Shown: positions 1-9,200 of the stretch, in pieces
Layout: the number at the start of each line of letters is the position of its first letter
How positions within the stretch are numbered: position 1 is the first letter of the stretch
DNA from: PALSA-1335 sp965231025
GTDB taxonomy: Bacteria; Patescibacteriota; Gracilibacteria; UBA1369
Reading direction: 5' to 3'
NCBI GenBank assembly: GCA_965231025.1
Contig: OZ246407.1
Location: 1,426,001 to 1,490,000, forward strand
DNA length: 64,000 nucleotides
The notes under the pieces: model-generated
Told to the model about the DNA's origin: nothing
Databases searched by the model: none
Seen by the model: only the letters and a program-made list of their open reading frames with translations
Program-made: the position numbers and the translations under genes

Positions 1-402
1 GCCGGTTCCCGCGTGAATGTTTAAAATCACGTTGCAGGCGTCGTACTTCCCGTTCAAAAAAGTTTTCACTTCAAGTTTGTGCCACTGCGCTTCCACGGCG
101 TTGACCATCTCCTTGAACTCCTCGGCCGACTTTGGGTCGTCCTCGGGCTTGATGGACGGGAACAGGCTCAGGAGTTCGGCCACATCCCCCCGCATTTTTT
201 CCCAGGAAGCAATCTCCTTTTGCAGGTCGTTCAGTTCTTTGGTGACTCTTTGAGCTTCCGCCTGGTGCTGCCAGAAATCGGGTTGCTGGCTGGCTTCCGT
301 CAGCAGTTTTACCTTGCCGTGCAGCATGGGGAGATTGACGCGCTGGATGGCATGATCAACCTCTTCCTTGATGGTTTCCAGTTTTTGTCGGTATTCGTGC
401 AT
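1..402 (-). CDS. prfB: Peptide chain release factor 2, N-terminal part (runs off the window)
   Basis: Class I release factor that reads UAA and UGA and triggers peptide release on the ribosome. Only the first 134 residues are inside the window. The reading frame opens at the ATG at 402 and stays open to base 1. The helical N-terminal domain is followed by KYDACNVILNIHAGTG, which matches the KYD.NAIL.IHAGAGG segment ahead of the GGQ domain of RF2. No in-frame TGA or CTTTGA slippery site lies near codons 20-30, so the autoregulatory +1 frameshift of many prfB genes is absent. The gene is divergent from the flippase at 495. The identification rests on the N-terminus only; RF1 is less likely because of the domain-1 sequence. 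Confidence 0.85.
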   Translation of the reverse strand, partial: MHEYRQKLETIKEEVDHAIQRVNLPMLHGKVKLLTEASQQPDFWQHQAEAQRVTKELNDLQKEIASWEKMRGDVAELLSLFPSIKPEDDPKSAEEFKEMVNAVEAQWHKLEVKTFLNGKYDACNVILNIHAGTG

Positions 403-494
403 AACACATGGGCGCGGATTTTTACGCAATTATATCACACTACTGGCAATGTGAATGGATTTCCGATAAGCTGTTCAAGCTTTAGCGCCAAATT

Positions 495-2087
495 ATGACA
501 GACGCATCCTCTTCCCAGGCAACACACCCCGGCCCGGGCTCCTCAACCGCCCGCAAAATTCTCTGGAACACGATTGCCCAGATTATCGGCAAGTCGTTCA
601 TCGCGGTCCTGGGGATTGTCATCGTCAAACTCATCACGAACTATCTCGGAAAAAACGGGTACGGGGAATACACCGCCGCGTTCGAATTCCTGGCTTTTTT
701 CATGATCGTCGCCGACCTTGGGTTGTATACCATCGGCGTGCGTGAAATGGCAAAAGACGAGAAAAAAATCCCGATGATCATCGGAAATATTTTGACGATC
801 CGCACGGTGGTCTCCGTAATTATGATTGTCATTGCCTCCGTGGCGGCGTTCTCCATCGACAAATATGAGGGCACGCGCATTCCGGTGGCTATTGGAATCG
901 CAGGAGTCGCCATGCTATTAAACATCCTCACATCAACCGTCTCAACGGTTCTGCAGGTGCATTTAAAAATGCAGTACAACTCCCTCGCTTCCGTCATGGG
1001 AAAAGTCGTGAACGTGGCCTACATGGCGTTTGTGATCTATTTTCTCCATCCCGGGGACACCACGGAAGGATTGTACCAGCTGGTATGGGCCGGCGTGGCG
1101 GGGAACGCGGTCATGCTGTTGATCACCTATTACTACTCCTCAAAACTCACCACCATCAGGTACCGCGTCGACATGGAGTTCTGGAAAGATGTCATCGTCA
1201 AGGCGCTTCCGTACGGAATCGCCCTCGTCCTCAATACAGTCTATTTCCGCATCGGGTCAGTGCTGTTGTCACTCATCAAAACCCCGGCTGACGTGGGTGT
1301 GTACGGGGTTCCCATGCGCATTCTGGAGGCGGTGGGGATCATTCCGCTCTATTTCATGAACTCCGTTCTTCCCGTCCTCACGCGCTCGCTGGCCCGAAAG
1401 GACGGAAGCCACCAGAAAATCATCCAGTTCGCGTTCGACTTCCTGGTGATGGGAAGCATGCCGCTGGTCGCGGGAACGGTGGTGTTGGCGTATCCGATCA
1501 TTTATCTCATCAGCAGCCCGGAATTCTTGAGCAACATTCCCCAGGGATTTTACGGATCGGACGTGGTGCTTTCCATTTTGATTTTTGCCCTGGCATTTTC
1601 TTTCATCAACAGCCTGTTCGGTTTCATTCTGGTGGCCGACAACAAACAGATGAAGATCCTCACCCGCAACGCGTTCGGCGCCGCCCTTACGCTCATCCTG
1701 GACCTCACCTTCATCCCGATGTTCGGAGTCCGGGCGGCGGCTTTCGACAACGTGATCACGGAATGTTATGTCGCCGTGGCTTCATATTTAATCGCAAAAA
1801 AATATATTAAATTCACCATCAATTTTAAAAACACGATCAAGATAGCGTTCTCCGCCCTGGTGATGGCGGCGGTGATATATGTCCTCCGCGACCCAACCTA
1901 CCAGTTCATCCAGAACAAAAACGTCTTCGTACTCATCCCTCTCGGCGCGCTCATCTACATAGGAATGCTTTTTTTGACAAAAACCATTACGCCGGAAATG
2001 CTGGCCATGATCCGCAAACCCAAAGCGGTGCCCGCAACGGCGGGCGACCAGAAAACCATGCCGGGTATAGACGGATTCGAGAAATAA
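495..2087 (+). CDS. Polysaccharide flippase / MATE-like membrane exporter
   Basis: A 530-residue integral membrane protein with about a dozen or more hydrophobic segments from residue 20 to 490. The early signature (RKILWNTIAQIIGKSF, then VKLITNYLGKNGYGEYTAAFEF) is typical of polysaccharide-biosynthesis flippases of the MOP superfamily (Wzx/RfbX type), which move lipid-linked sugars across the inner membrane. The N-terminus (Ser, Gln, Pro rich) and the last 25 residues are polar and probably cytoplasmic. It stands alone between prfB and murD, so the substrate cannot be deduced from neighbours; a lipid II or surface glycan role is only inference. The first ATG is used; no clear ribosome binding site is seen. 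Confidence 0.8.
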   Translation: MTDASSSQATHPGPGSSTARKILWNTIAQIIGKSFIAVLGIVIVKLITNYLGKNGYGEYTAAFEFLAFFMIVADLGLYTIGVREMAKDEKKIPMIIGNILTIRTVVSVIMIVIASVAAFSIDKYEGTRIPVAIGIAGVAMLLNILTSTVSTVLQVHLKMQYNSLASVMGKVVNVAYMAFVIYFLHPGDTTEGLYQLVWAGVAGNAVMLLITYYYSSKLTTIRYRVDMEFWKDVIVKALPYGIALVLNTVYFRIGSVLLSLIKTPADVGVYGVPMRILEAVGIIPLYFMNSVLPVLTRSLARKDGSHQKIIQFAFDFLVMGSMPLVAGTVVLAYPIIYLISSPEFLSNIPQGFYGSDVVLSILIFALAFSFINSLFGFILVADNKQMKILTRNAFGAALTLILDLTFIPMFGVRAAAFDNVITECYVAVASYLIAKKYIKFTINFKNTIKIAFSALVMAAVIYVLRDPTYQFIQNKNVFVLIPLGALIYIGMLFLTKTITPEMLAMIRKPKAVPATAGDQKTMPGIDGFEK

Positions 2088-2128
2088 CCGGCAAAATTCC
2101 AGTGCTGCGATGTTAGAGAGTAAGCCGA

Positions 2129-3610
2129 TTAAACGTGCGCAAATTTCAACGCGAGTTCTTTAAACCGGTCTCCTCTTTCCTTGTAGTTTTTGAACAGGTC
2201 AAAACTCGCCGCGGCCGGTGAAAGTACCACCACGTCCCCTGGAACAGCTTTGTCGTGCGCCGCAGAAACGGCGCTCTCAAATGTCGGGCACCGTACGACT
2301 TCCAGAGGATAATGTCTTCCCAGTCCCCGGGAATTCAAAGTCATTTCGGCGCTTTTCAAAGCTTTTTCCATGCGCTCCGCCATCGCGGACGGGCCGCTTC
2401 CCGCCAATACCACGCATTTCAAATTTTCCGCTTGCTGAAGGGCAATCCCCCAGTCCGTATAGTCGGCATTTTTTTCGCTCCCGCCCGCGATCAATAGGAC
2501 CGGCTGGGCAAAAGCCCGCACGGCGGCGATGGAAGTTTCCGGAGTTGTAGAAATGGAATCGTCGTAATATTTCACCGCGTTCACTTCAGCGACCTCCTGC
2601 AGACGGTGGGGCAGCCCCTTGAATGCGGTTAACACTTTTTGGATCTGCGGAATGGCAACGCCAAAATGCCGGGCCACGGCCACGGCCGGCAGAATATTTT
2701 CCAAATGATGTCTGCCGATCAGCGCTACTTTATTGGAATTCAAAATCATCTCGCACGTGCCGCCCACACCCGGTGAGCCCGCTGCAGCCCCTTCTTTTGG
2801 AGGCATGCAGTTGACGATCATCGGCCCGCTCAGGTGAACTCCGTCTCCGTCGCTTGTGCGGGTACTGACGAAAATTTTCCGTGCCTTTGCAAACTTTGCA
2901 TAGTACTCGGAAGATTCATAATCTGAATTCAACACGGCAACATCGTCCGGTTTTTGATATTTCACGATCGCTGTTTTCGCCTCGCGGTACTCGTCGACAT
3001 CCTTGTGGTAATCCAGATGGTCGCTCGTCACTCCGAGCAGAACCGCTACCTGTGGACTGCGGTCGCAATCCTGCAGCTGAAAACTGGAAAGCTCCAGAAC
3101 CACCAGAGAGTCGGTCTTCAATGCGTCCAAAAATTTCAACGGAGATTCTCCGATGTTTCCACCAAGATGCACATCTTGACCCGCCTCTTTCAGCATTAAA
3201 AAAATAAGGGTGGAGGTCGTTCCCTTTCCTTTTGTTCCGGTAACTCCGATAACCGGGCAAGGACACTGTTCCAGAAAATATTTTGTCGCGCTGGTAACCT
3301 GCACGCCCTTTTTCACAAGCCGTTCAAGTTTCTTTACATCAATTCCCGGACTCCGGAAAACAACCTCGCACCTCTCCGCCTCGTGGAAGGCATCGGGTCT
3401 GAAACACTTTTTTACCAGAGGGGCATTAAGGGTTTTCTTCCCGGAAAGGTCTGCCAGGGGCTGAAAAAAATCCGCCGGCAAATTCTTCTCCGCCTCCTCT
3501 TTTTCATCGTACAACGTGATGTCTTCATACCCGTGCTTCACCAGATATTTCACGGTTTCCAATCCTTCCACGCCCGCACCCAGAACGCCGATTTTGGTTA
3601 TTTGCTTCAT
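2129..3610 (-). CDS. murD: UDP-N-acetylmuramoylalanine-glutamate ligase (MurD family)
   Basis: Cytoplasmic Mur ligase of 493 residues that adds glutamate to UDP-MurNAc-L-Ala in peptidoglycan synthesis. An N-terminal Rossmann segment (IGVLGAGVEGLETVKYL) is followed by the ATP-binding loop GVTGTKGKGTT (about residue 122), the NIGESP motif and the C-terminal domain with HRLQEV. The usual DSKATN motif reads DDSISTTPE here, which is also seen in a MurD subgroup that includes MurD2 enzymes. A glutamate racemase gene (40395) lies in the same window, which favours a normal D-Glu route. Transcribed away from RNase J through its own promoter at 3636-3664. Confidence 0.9.
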   Translation of the reverse strand: MKQITKIGVLGAGVEGLETVKYLVKHGYEDITLYDEKEEAEKNLPADFFQPLADLSGKKTLNAPLVKKCFRPDAFHEAERCEVVFRSPGIDVKKLERLVKKGVQVTSATKYFLEQCPCPVIGVTGTKGKGTTSTLIFLMLKEAGQDVHLGGNIGESPLKFLDALKTDSLVVLELSSFQLQDCDRSPQVAVLLGVTSDHLDYHKDVDEYREAKTAIVKYQKPDDVAVLNSDYESSEYYAKFAKARKIFVSTRTSDGDGVHLSGPMIVNCMPPKEGAAAGSPGVGGTCEMILNSNKVALIGRHHLENILPAVAVARHFGVAIPQIQKVLTAFKGLPHRLQEVAEVNAVKYYDDSISTTPETSIAAVRAFAQPVLLIAGGSEKNADYTDWGIALQQAENLKCVVLAGSGPSAMAERMEKALKSAEMTLNSRGLGRHYPLEVVRCPTFESAVSAAHDKAVPGDVVVLSPAAASFDLFKNYKERGDRFKELALKFAHV

Positions 3611-3635
3611 AATCTTTTGATGTTATCGCTCGCAA

Positions 3636-3664
3636 ATGATATACTCTGGCCCACTGAATTGCAA
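3636..3664 (-). promoter_or_regulatory. Probable sigma70 promoter of murD
   Basis: Read on the minus strand, TTGCAA (3664-3659), a 17-base spacer and TATCAT (3641-3636) form a good -35/-10 pair about 25 bases upstream of the murD ATG. The same block contains, on the plus strand, an extended -10 (TGATATACT, 3637-3645). Confidence 0.5.
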
Positions 3665-3706
3665 AGCGCACAAAGAAGAGCGTGGATTCCAATAGAAGGA
3701 AAACTG

Positions 3707-3715
3707 TGCTATACT
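3707..3715 (+). promoter_or_regulatory. Extended -10 promoter element ahead of RNase J
   Basis: TGCTATACT is an extended -10 box. With no good -35 it would place a start near 3722, about 33 bases before a 12-codon upstream ORF and about 70 bases before the RNase J start. The same nonamer occurs on the minus strand at 63448-63456 ahead of the fibronectin-type gene. Confidence 0.5.
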
Positions 3716-3754
3716 GATACGATCATTAAACATCTGCATGGTGGCGCCCAGCAG

Positions 3755-3793
3755 ATGAATAATAAAACACTATTACTTAAGATTTTTCGTTAA
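3755..3793 (+). CDS. Short upstream ORF abutting RNase J (putative leader peptide)
   Basis: A 12-codon ORF, MNNKTLLLKIFR, ends in TAA that directly abuts the RNase J ATG (TAAATG). It sits just downstream of an extended -10 box. A ribosome terminating here could re-initiate on RNase J, so the ORF may couple or gate translation. There is no strong ribosome binding site for it and short ORFs arise by chance, so this is a hypothesis. Confidence 0.3.
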   Translation: MNNKTLLLKIFR

Positions 3794-6109
3794 ATGAACG
3801 ACGAACAACAAGGGAAAACCCCGGCCGACGCGCAAAACGCGAAGGCACAGGGAGCCGGCCCCGCCGGTCCCGAAGCGGGGAAAAAAGATGTGCTTGATCA
3901 ATGGATCGAGCAGAATCTCCATATGGAACACACGAGCAATGCGAGTGTGCCCAACAATCAAAGTCCCGCGAAGACGGGACACCAGGATGCCGGCAGGCAA
4001 GAACATAAAGCCGGCCAGCATCCAAACCCGGCAGTACCGCACCATGTGCATCCTGCCAATAAACCTGCCACGGCTCATCCCGCGGCAGCTCCTCACCAGG
4101 GAGCAAAACACTTTAAGCCTGCAGTCGCACGTCCCGCCCAGGCGGGGCAAACGCACGGTCGCAAGCCTTTTGTCGGTAACCAGAAAATGGCTGCGCCAGG
4201 CCAAAAAGGACCACATAAAGGTTATGCGCCCGGCAGAGGCCGTCATGCTCAGCATCGCGGTCCTCGTCCTGCCACTCCCCAGCCCGGACAGCATTATGCT
4301 CCGCGCTCGGTACAGCCTGTGCAGCAGCAACCGCAGCCCGTGCATCCGAAGAAGAAATTTTTTGGACTCTTTGGAGGCCGCGACGACGGAGCCAAAAACG
4401 TGTCACCCGCACCGTTTGCCACTCAAAAAGGCCATTACCGCGGCAAACTTCGCCTGATCCCCGTCGGGGGTCTGGATGAAGTCGGAAAGAACTGCATGAT
4501 TCTGGAATACGATAAGGACATTATTATTATCGATCTTGGATTTCAGTTCCCCGAAGAGGATATGCTCGGGGTGGATTATGTCATCCCCGATCTGAGTTAT
4601 CTTGATGACAAAATCGACCGCATCAAAGGCATCGTCATTACCCACGGACACCTCGACCACGTCGGCGGAATCCCGTACGTACTGCCAAAACTCGGGTTCC
4701 CCCCGATCTACGGGACCAAACTCACCAACGGCCTGATCGAAAAACGCCTTGAAGAGTTCGGTCTGTTCAAACAGTCAAAACTTATCAACATCACCAAGGA
4801 CGACATTATCCAGCTCGGCCAGTTCAACGTCAGTTTCTTCCACGTGAACCACAGCATCCCCGATGCCGTCGGCGTCGTGGTCAAAACCCCGGCCGGCAAC
4901 ATTGCCCACACGGGTGATTTCAAATTCGATTTCACGCCGTCCGGCGATCAGGCCCCTCCTGATTTCGCACGCCTGGCAGGTCTTGCCAGCCAGGACATTG
5001 CCGCGTTCTTCATGGATTCGACCAACGCACTCAAACCGGGCTATACCATCTCCGAAAAAAAGGTCGGAGCATCGCTCGAAAACGTCATTAAAAACACCGA
5101 CGGAAGAGTCGTAATTGCCTCGTTCTCAAGCCAGATCGGACGCATCCAGCAGATTGTGAATTACGCCAAAAAATACGACCGTACCATTTTCACGAGCGGA
5201 CGCAGTCTGGCGGACAACATCTTCATCGCGTCGAAGCTCGGATATCTCAAAGTTCCGCAGGGTTTGATCCAGGATATCCGGAAAATGGGCAAAATGCCCG
5301 AGAACAAAGTGATCATTCTTACCACCGGAAGCCAGGGTGAAGCCACGTCTGCGCTGACCCGCATCGCGCTGGAGGACCACCCGAACATCAAAGTAAAAAA
5401 GGGGGATACCATCGTTCTTTCCTCATCACCGATTCCGGGAAACGAAAAAGCCGTCACCACGGTGACCAACAACCTGTGCAAACTCGGAGCCCACATCATC
5501 AATAACCAGATCATGGACGTCCACACGTCCGGGCACGCCCAGCAGGAAGATCTCAAACTCGCGATGAGCCTGGTAAAACCCAAGAGCGTCGTTCCGGTCC
5601 ACGGGGAATACTTCATGCGCTACGGACTGAAAGAACTCGCGCTGTCCATCGGATACGCAGAAAAAAACGCCATCATCGTGGAAAACGGCGGAGTTATTGA
5701 AGTCGAAAACGGCGAAGCCAGGGCTACCGGAGAGTCCGTCGAAACCAAATACATCCTGGTGGATGGGCTTGGAGTCGGTGACATCGGAGCCCAGGTCATC
5801 ATGGACCGCCAGACGCTCGCGGAAAACGGTGTGCTCATCCTGGTCGTCAGTGTGAATGAGAAAACCCGTAAAATCCACAAAGACGTCGATGTGATTTCCC
5901 GTGGATTCATCTACATGAAAGAGTCGGAAGAGTTGGTGAAATCCATCAGCGAAATGGCCCGCGACGCCTACAACAAGGTGCTCGACAAGCGCGGACCGGA
6001 AACCAAACGCGGTGACATCAAGAAATACATCAAGGAAACCGTGGACAAGTTCGTACACCAGAAAATTGAACGCCACCCCCTGGTCCTTCCGATCATCATC
6101 GAAGAGTAA
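3794..6109 (+). CDS. rnj: Ribonuclease J with long disordered N-terminal extension
   Basis: Metallo-beta-lactamase/beta-CASP ribonuclease that degrades and matures RNA by 5'-exo and endonucleolytic cleavage. The catalytic part begins near residue 218 (YRGKLRLIPVGGLDEVGKNCMI), with the zinc motif HGHLDH near 283, HTGDFKFD near 374 and the VHGEYFMRY segment typical of RNase J near 603. The C-terminus is normal. At 771 residues it is about 200 longer than the usual 550-560, because of a head rich in Pro, Ala, His, Gln and basic residues. The head shares codon style with the body and there is no strong internal start, so it is probably real. A 12-codon ORF abuts the start and a strong terminator follows at 6140. 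Confidence 0.93.
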   Translation: MNDEQQGKTPADAQNAKAQGAGPAGPEAGKKDVLDQWIEQNLHMEHTSNASVPNNQSPAKTGHQDAGRQEHKAGQHPNPAVPHHVHPANKPATAHPAAAPHQGAKHFKPAVARPAQAGQTHGRKPFVGNQKMAAPGQKGPHKGYAPGRGRHAQHRGPRPATPQPGQHYAPRSVQPVQQQPQPVHPKKKFFGLFGGRDDGAKNVSPAPFATQKGHYRGKLRLIPVGGLDEVGKNCMILEYDKDIIIIDLGFQFPEEDMLGVDYVIPDLSYLDDKIDRIKGIVITHGHLDHVGGIPYVLPKLGFPPIYGTKLTNGLIEKRLEEFGLFKQSKLINITKDDIIQLGQFNVSFFHVNHSIPDAVGVVVKTPAGNIAHTGDFKFDFTPSGDQAPPDFARLAGLASQDIAAFFMDSTNALKPGYTISEKKVGASLENVIKNTDGRVVIASFSSQIGRIQQIVNYAKKYDRTIFTSGRSLADNIFIASKLGYLKVPQGLIQDIRKMGKMPENKVIILTTGSQGEATSALTRIALEDHPNIKVKKGDTIVLSSSPIPGNEKAVTTVTNNLCKLGAHIINNQIMDVHTSGHAQQEDLKLAMSLVKPKSVVPVHGEYFMRYGLKELALSIGYAEKNAIIVENGGVIEVENGEARATGESVETKYILVDGLGVGDIGAQVIMDRQTLAENGVLILVVSVNEKTRKIHKDVDVISRGFIYMKESEELVKSISEMARDAYNKVLDKRGPETKRGDIKKYIKETVDKFVHQKIERHPLVLPIIIEE

Positions 6110-6139
6110 CACGGTGGAACAACTGTAATAATCACCCTC

Positions 6140-6172
6140 AAACTGCCTTTACCAAAACGGAAAGGCAGTTTT
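6140..6172 (+). terminator. Rho-independent terminator after RNase J
   Basis: An 11-bp perfect stem (AAACTGCCTTT / AAAGGCAGTTT) with a 10-base loop and a short T run, 30 bases after the RNase J stop. It separates RNase J from the promoter of the next gene. Confidence 0.8.
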
Positions 6173-6192
6173 GCTGAACCCTGAAGAAAACG

Positions 6193-6220
6193 TTGACAAA
6201 TTATAGTTTAATGTTAAACT
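6193..6220 (+). promoter_or_regulatory. Promoter with overlapping palindromic operator ahead of the FHA-like gene
   Basis: TTGACA (6193-6198), 16 bases, then TGTTAAACT (extended -10 with TAAACT at 6215-6220). The palindrome AGTTTAA-TG-TTAAACT (6205-6220) covers the spacer and the -10, a position where a dimeric repressor would block polymerase. Promoter well supported; operator inferred. Confidence 0.6.
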
Positions 6221-6250
6221 AACGAACCAATGCTTTAACAGAGCTCAACT

Positions 6251-9200
6251 ATGGCTGATGAACACGCAAAAACGGGTACCGGAGACGGACAGGCAGAACA
6301 GGCCGAACAGATAACTCCGCCCGTGGAGCAGAATGATGCGAAAAAACCAAGATCTCTCGACCAGATGGACGAGGGCATGTTTCAAAAACCGGCGGTAAAA
6401 AAACTGCTCGGATTGGCGAAGGTCATGGGAAACTACGGCCACAAAAACGAGCATCCCGACAACCTGAAGGGAGCGGAACTTGTCGAGGCGGTGAAAGTAT
6501 CGTTGATGAGCTACAAGAAATTCTCCCACCTGGTTGAAGCGCTTCTGAACGATATTCTCGATGGAACCACGACGGAAGAAGAGATGACTCTGACCGAAAG
6601 CAAACTGATCGAGGGCGTGATGTACTGGATTTATTTCCGGACCGATATGGGATTCGGGAAAGAAGGCGACTCCGACCACCACCTTGCCGAAACGCAACAG
6701 GTTGTGGAAACACTGCTCCAGAACAACATACTTGGCGACGACCGCGAACAGGTTGTCCTCAGGCTTATACACGCGTGTCTTCCCGGTGAGTCGACGAACT
6801 TTATACAAGGATTTGTGGACAGGTATGTTCAAGAGAAAACAAAGCAAAAAATTCAGGAAACGGAACAGAATGCAAAGGCCGATTTTGACGCACAATTCCG
6901 GGACCCGGTGACGGGAAAATATTCCCAGACCATCAGACCCGGTGCCCCCACCCCACCAAAAGGAACACCGGCGCAAAAAACTCCCTCCCAGCCGGCCGCT
7001 CCCTCCGCTCCAGCCGAAAACGCGGAACCGGACATCTCAAGAGTGACCCTGAGCATGTGCAGATGGCACATGGACGAAGACTATGACGATCGTGTGTATA
7101 CAAAGATAACCAGGGATGGCGATGAATACGACCCTGTTCTCATTCCCGGGAAAAAAATTGAAATGGTGGACGAAGACGACGACACTAAGGTAAACGCCGC
7201 GGTGGAAATAGTCGGAAACAAGGTGATGATCGTTTCAAAAGGAAGTGACCCGATCATCGATTTGGACAGCGGACTGGTCATCCACGCCCTGGTCGTGCAA
7301 CCGGGGAAACCGGCGAGAATCCAGCTTGATGAAGATAAGTTCGAAATCAATATTGAAGGAATAGAACGTGCGGCCGGTGAACCCGCCCAGGCGCAAAGCG
7401 GCACCGGTGAGCCCGCCGCGGACTCGCACGACAGCCATCCCACCATCGAAGCCGGCGAAACGGAAGCCTACAACCTTCCGGCCGTCATGTGCGTCAACAA
7501 ACAGGGCGACGTACTGAGTACGTATGTCTGCCTCGGCGAAAGCGACCGGGTAGTGTCCATCGGCACGGACCCTTCCTGTGACATCGTTCTCCCTCAGGGG
7601 AAAAACTACAAGCCGCTGGAAGCGGAAGTGAAATTTATCAACGGGAAGGTCTTCGTGAACGCCGGAAAAGACTCATTTATCAGAACGGCGAATTCCGTTC
7701 CAAACGCATTTATCTCATCCCGCGCGGTTCTTTTCGACCAGGATGACACCATCATCATCGGAGGAAAAGACGTCGAGCCGGTATACTTTAAAGCCACCGC
7801 AGAGCAGCCGTTTTCCGATCTGGACGTGAAGGGCAGTTTGGCTCAGCGCGTGGAAAAATTATCGGCACGTTTGGCCGCGGCGTCCGACATCCAGGCCGTC
7901 AAAGATGTTGAAAGACAAATATCCGACCTTAACGCCACGCTTACTTCGCTTGAGGATAAACTCGAAGTGATCGATCTGATCAAAGCCGCCGCCGAACTCC
8001 TGGGGACGGCCTTCAGGGTCAAGGAGGAACGGATGGAAAAAGAAAGCCGCGAGCTCGAAGCAAAAATGGCGACCCGCCGGCATTACAGCGAAGCAGACGG
8101 GGAAACCGCAGAAACCCCGCGCCCTTTTAAATACGCGGTGTTAATCGACAAAGTCTACAGGGACCCAAAAGGAGGATTGATGATCCGCCCGGTTTTTCCT
8201 CCGGGAGTAAGTATGGGAACGGACAAAGTAAACACCTTTGAAGCACATCTGCCCCGGACCGAACGCGGTTCAAAATACGGGGTTCAGGACTTTGAATGCA
8301 CTTTTGTCATCGACGGCTCGAATGTCCGCATGGTTCTTGAGCCGAGATTGCTGAAAAATTCCAAAATTCACGTGAACGGGCAGATCCCCGGAACCCGCGA
8401 CGGAAAGACCAACGAACTCGATATGCTTCGCGCCCCTCTCAGGGACGGGGACGACATTGAAGTCGGACTGGACCGCCTTGGATTTGAAACAGGCCATGAG
8501 TTCACCTTGAACGCGCTCAAACCGTACGCGGCCGCGTATCTCAGGGAAATTATGGAAGTACTGGTGCTTTATCCCAACCGCGGAGACGATGGGGACAAGA
8601 AAAACGCCCGGGCGACCCTCGAACACTTTTTGTCGGCAGGAATCGTGACACAGGCCGAAGTCGACGCGCAGAGAGCAACATTTGAACAAGAAAAATTTGT
8701 CCGTGAAACCACCGACATGGCGGGTCTCACCATGACCGGAATAAGAGGACAAAACAATGACCTTGCCCGGTACATAGAAGATGAAATGGAGATCGCGGGG
8801 CTTCCATATGACGTCGCCAAATTCAGGGCGGCATTGGAACTGCTGGAAGAAACGGACGTCCGTTGGGAAGAAACGAATTGGTCTCCGGACGAATACCGTC
8901 GTGAACTCGGCACGAGCGCGGTTTTGCGCCTTCAGGCCTACGACAAGAAACTCCTGGAACTCCGGACAAGACTCCAGCAGGGAAATTACGGGAAACGGAT
9001 CACGTCATTCTTCAGCAGGGACGCCGAAAAAGAATATACCCAGGAGCAGGAATCCCTCCATCGCGCGTTACGCAAGATGCTGGTTGAAATGGTGACACTC
9101 ATTCAGATGGGCGTCACGGGCGATAACTTTAATCACAATTGGATGGCCTCCCGTCTGAGCCAGGACCAGGCTCAGGAAGCGGAAGAAATATTTTTTGCCC

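Noticed and set aside
1..402. Programmed frameshift in prfB
   Set aside because: The frame from 402 is continuous, and no TGA or CTTTGA slippery sequence is present near codons 20-30.
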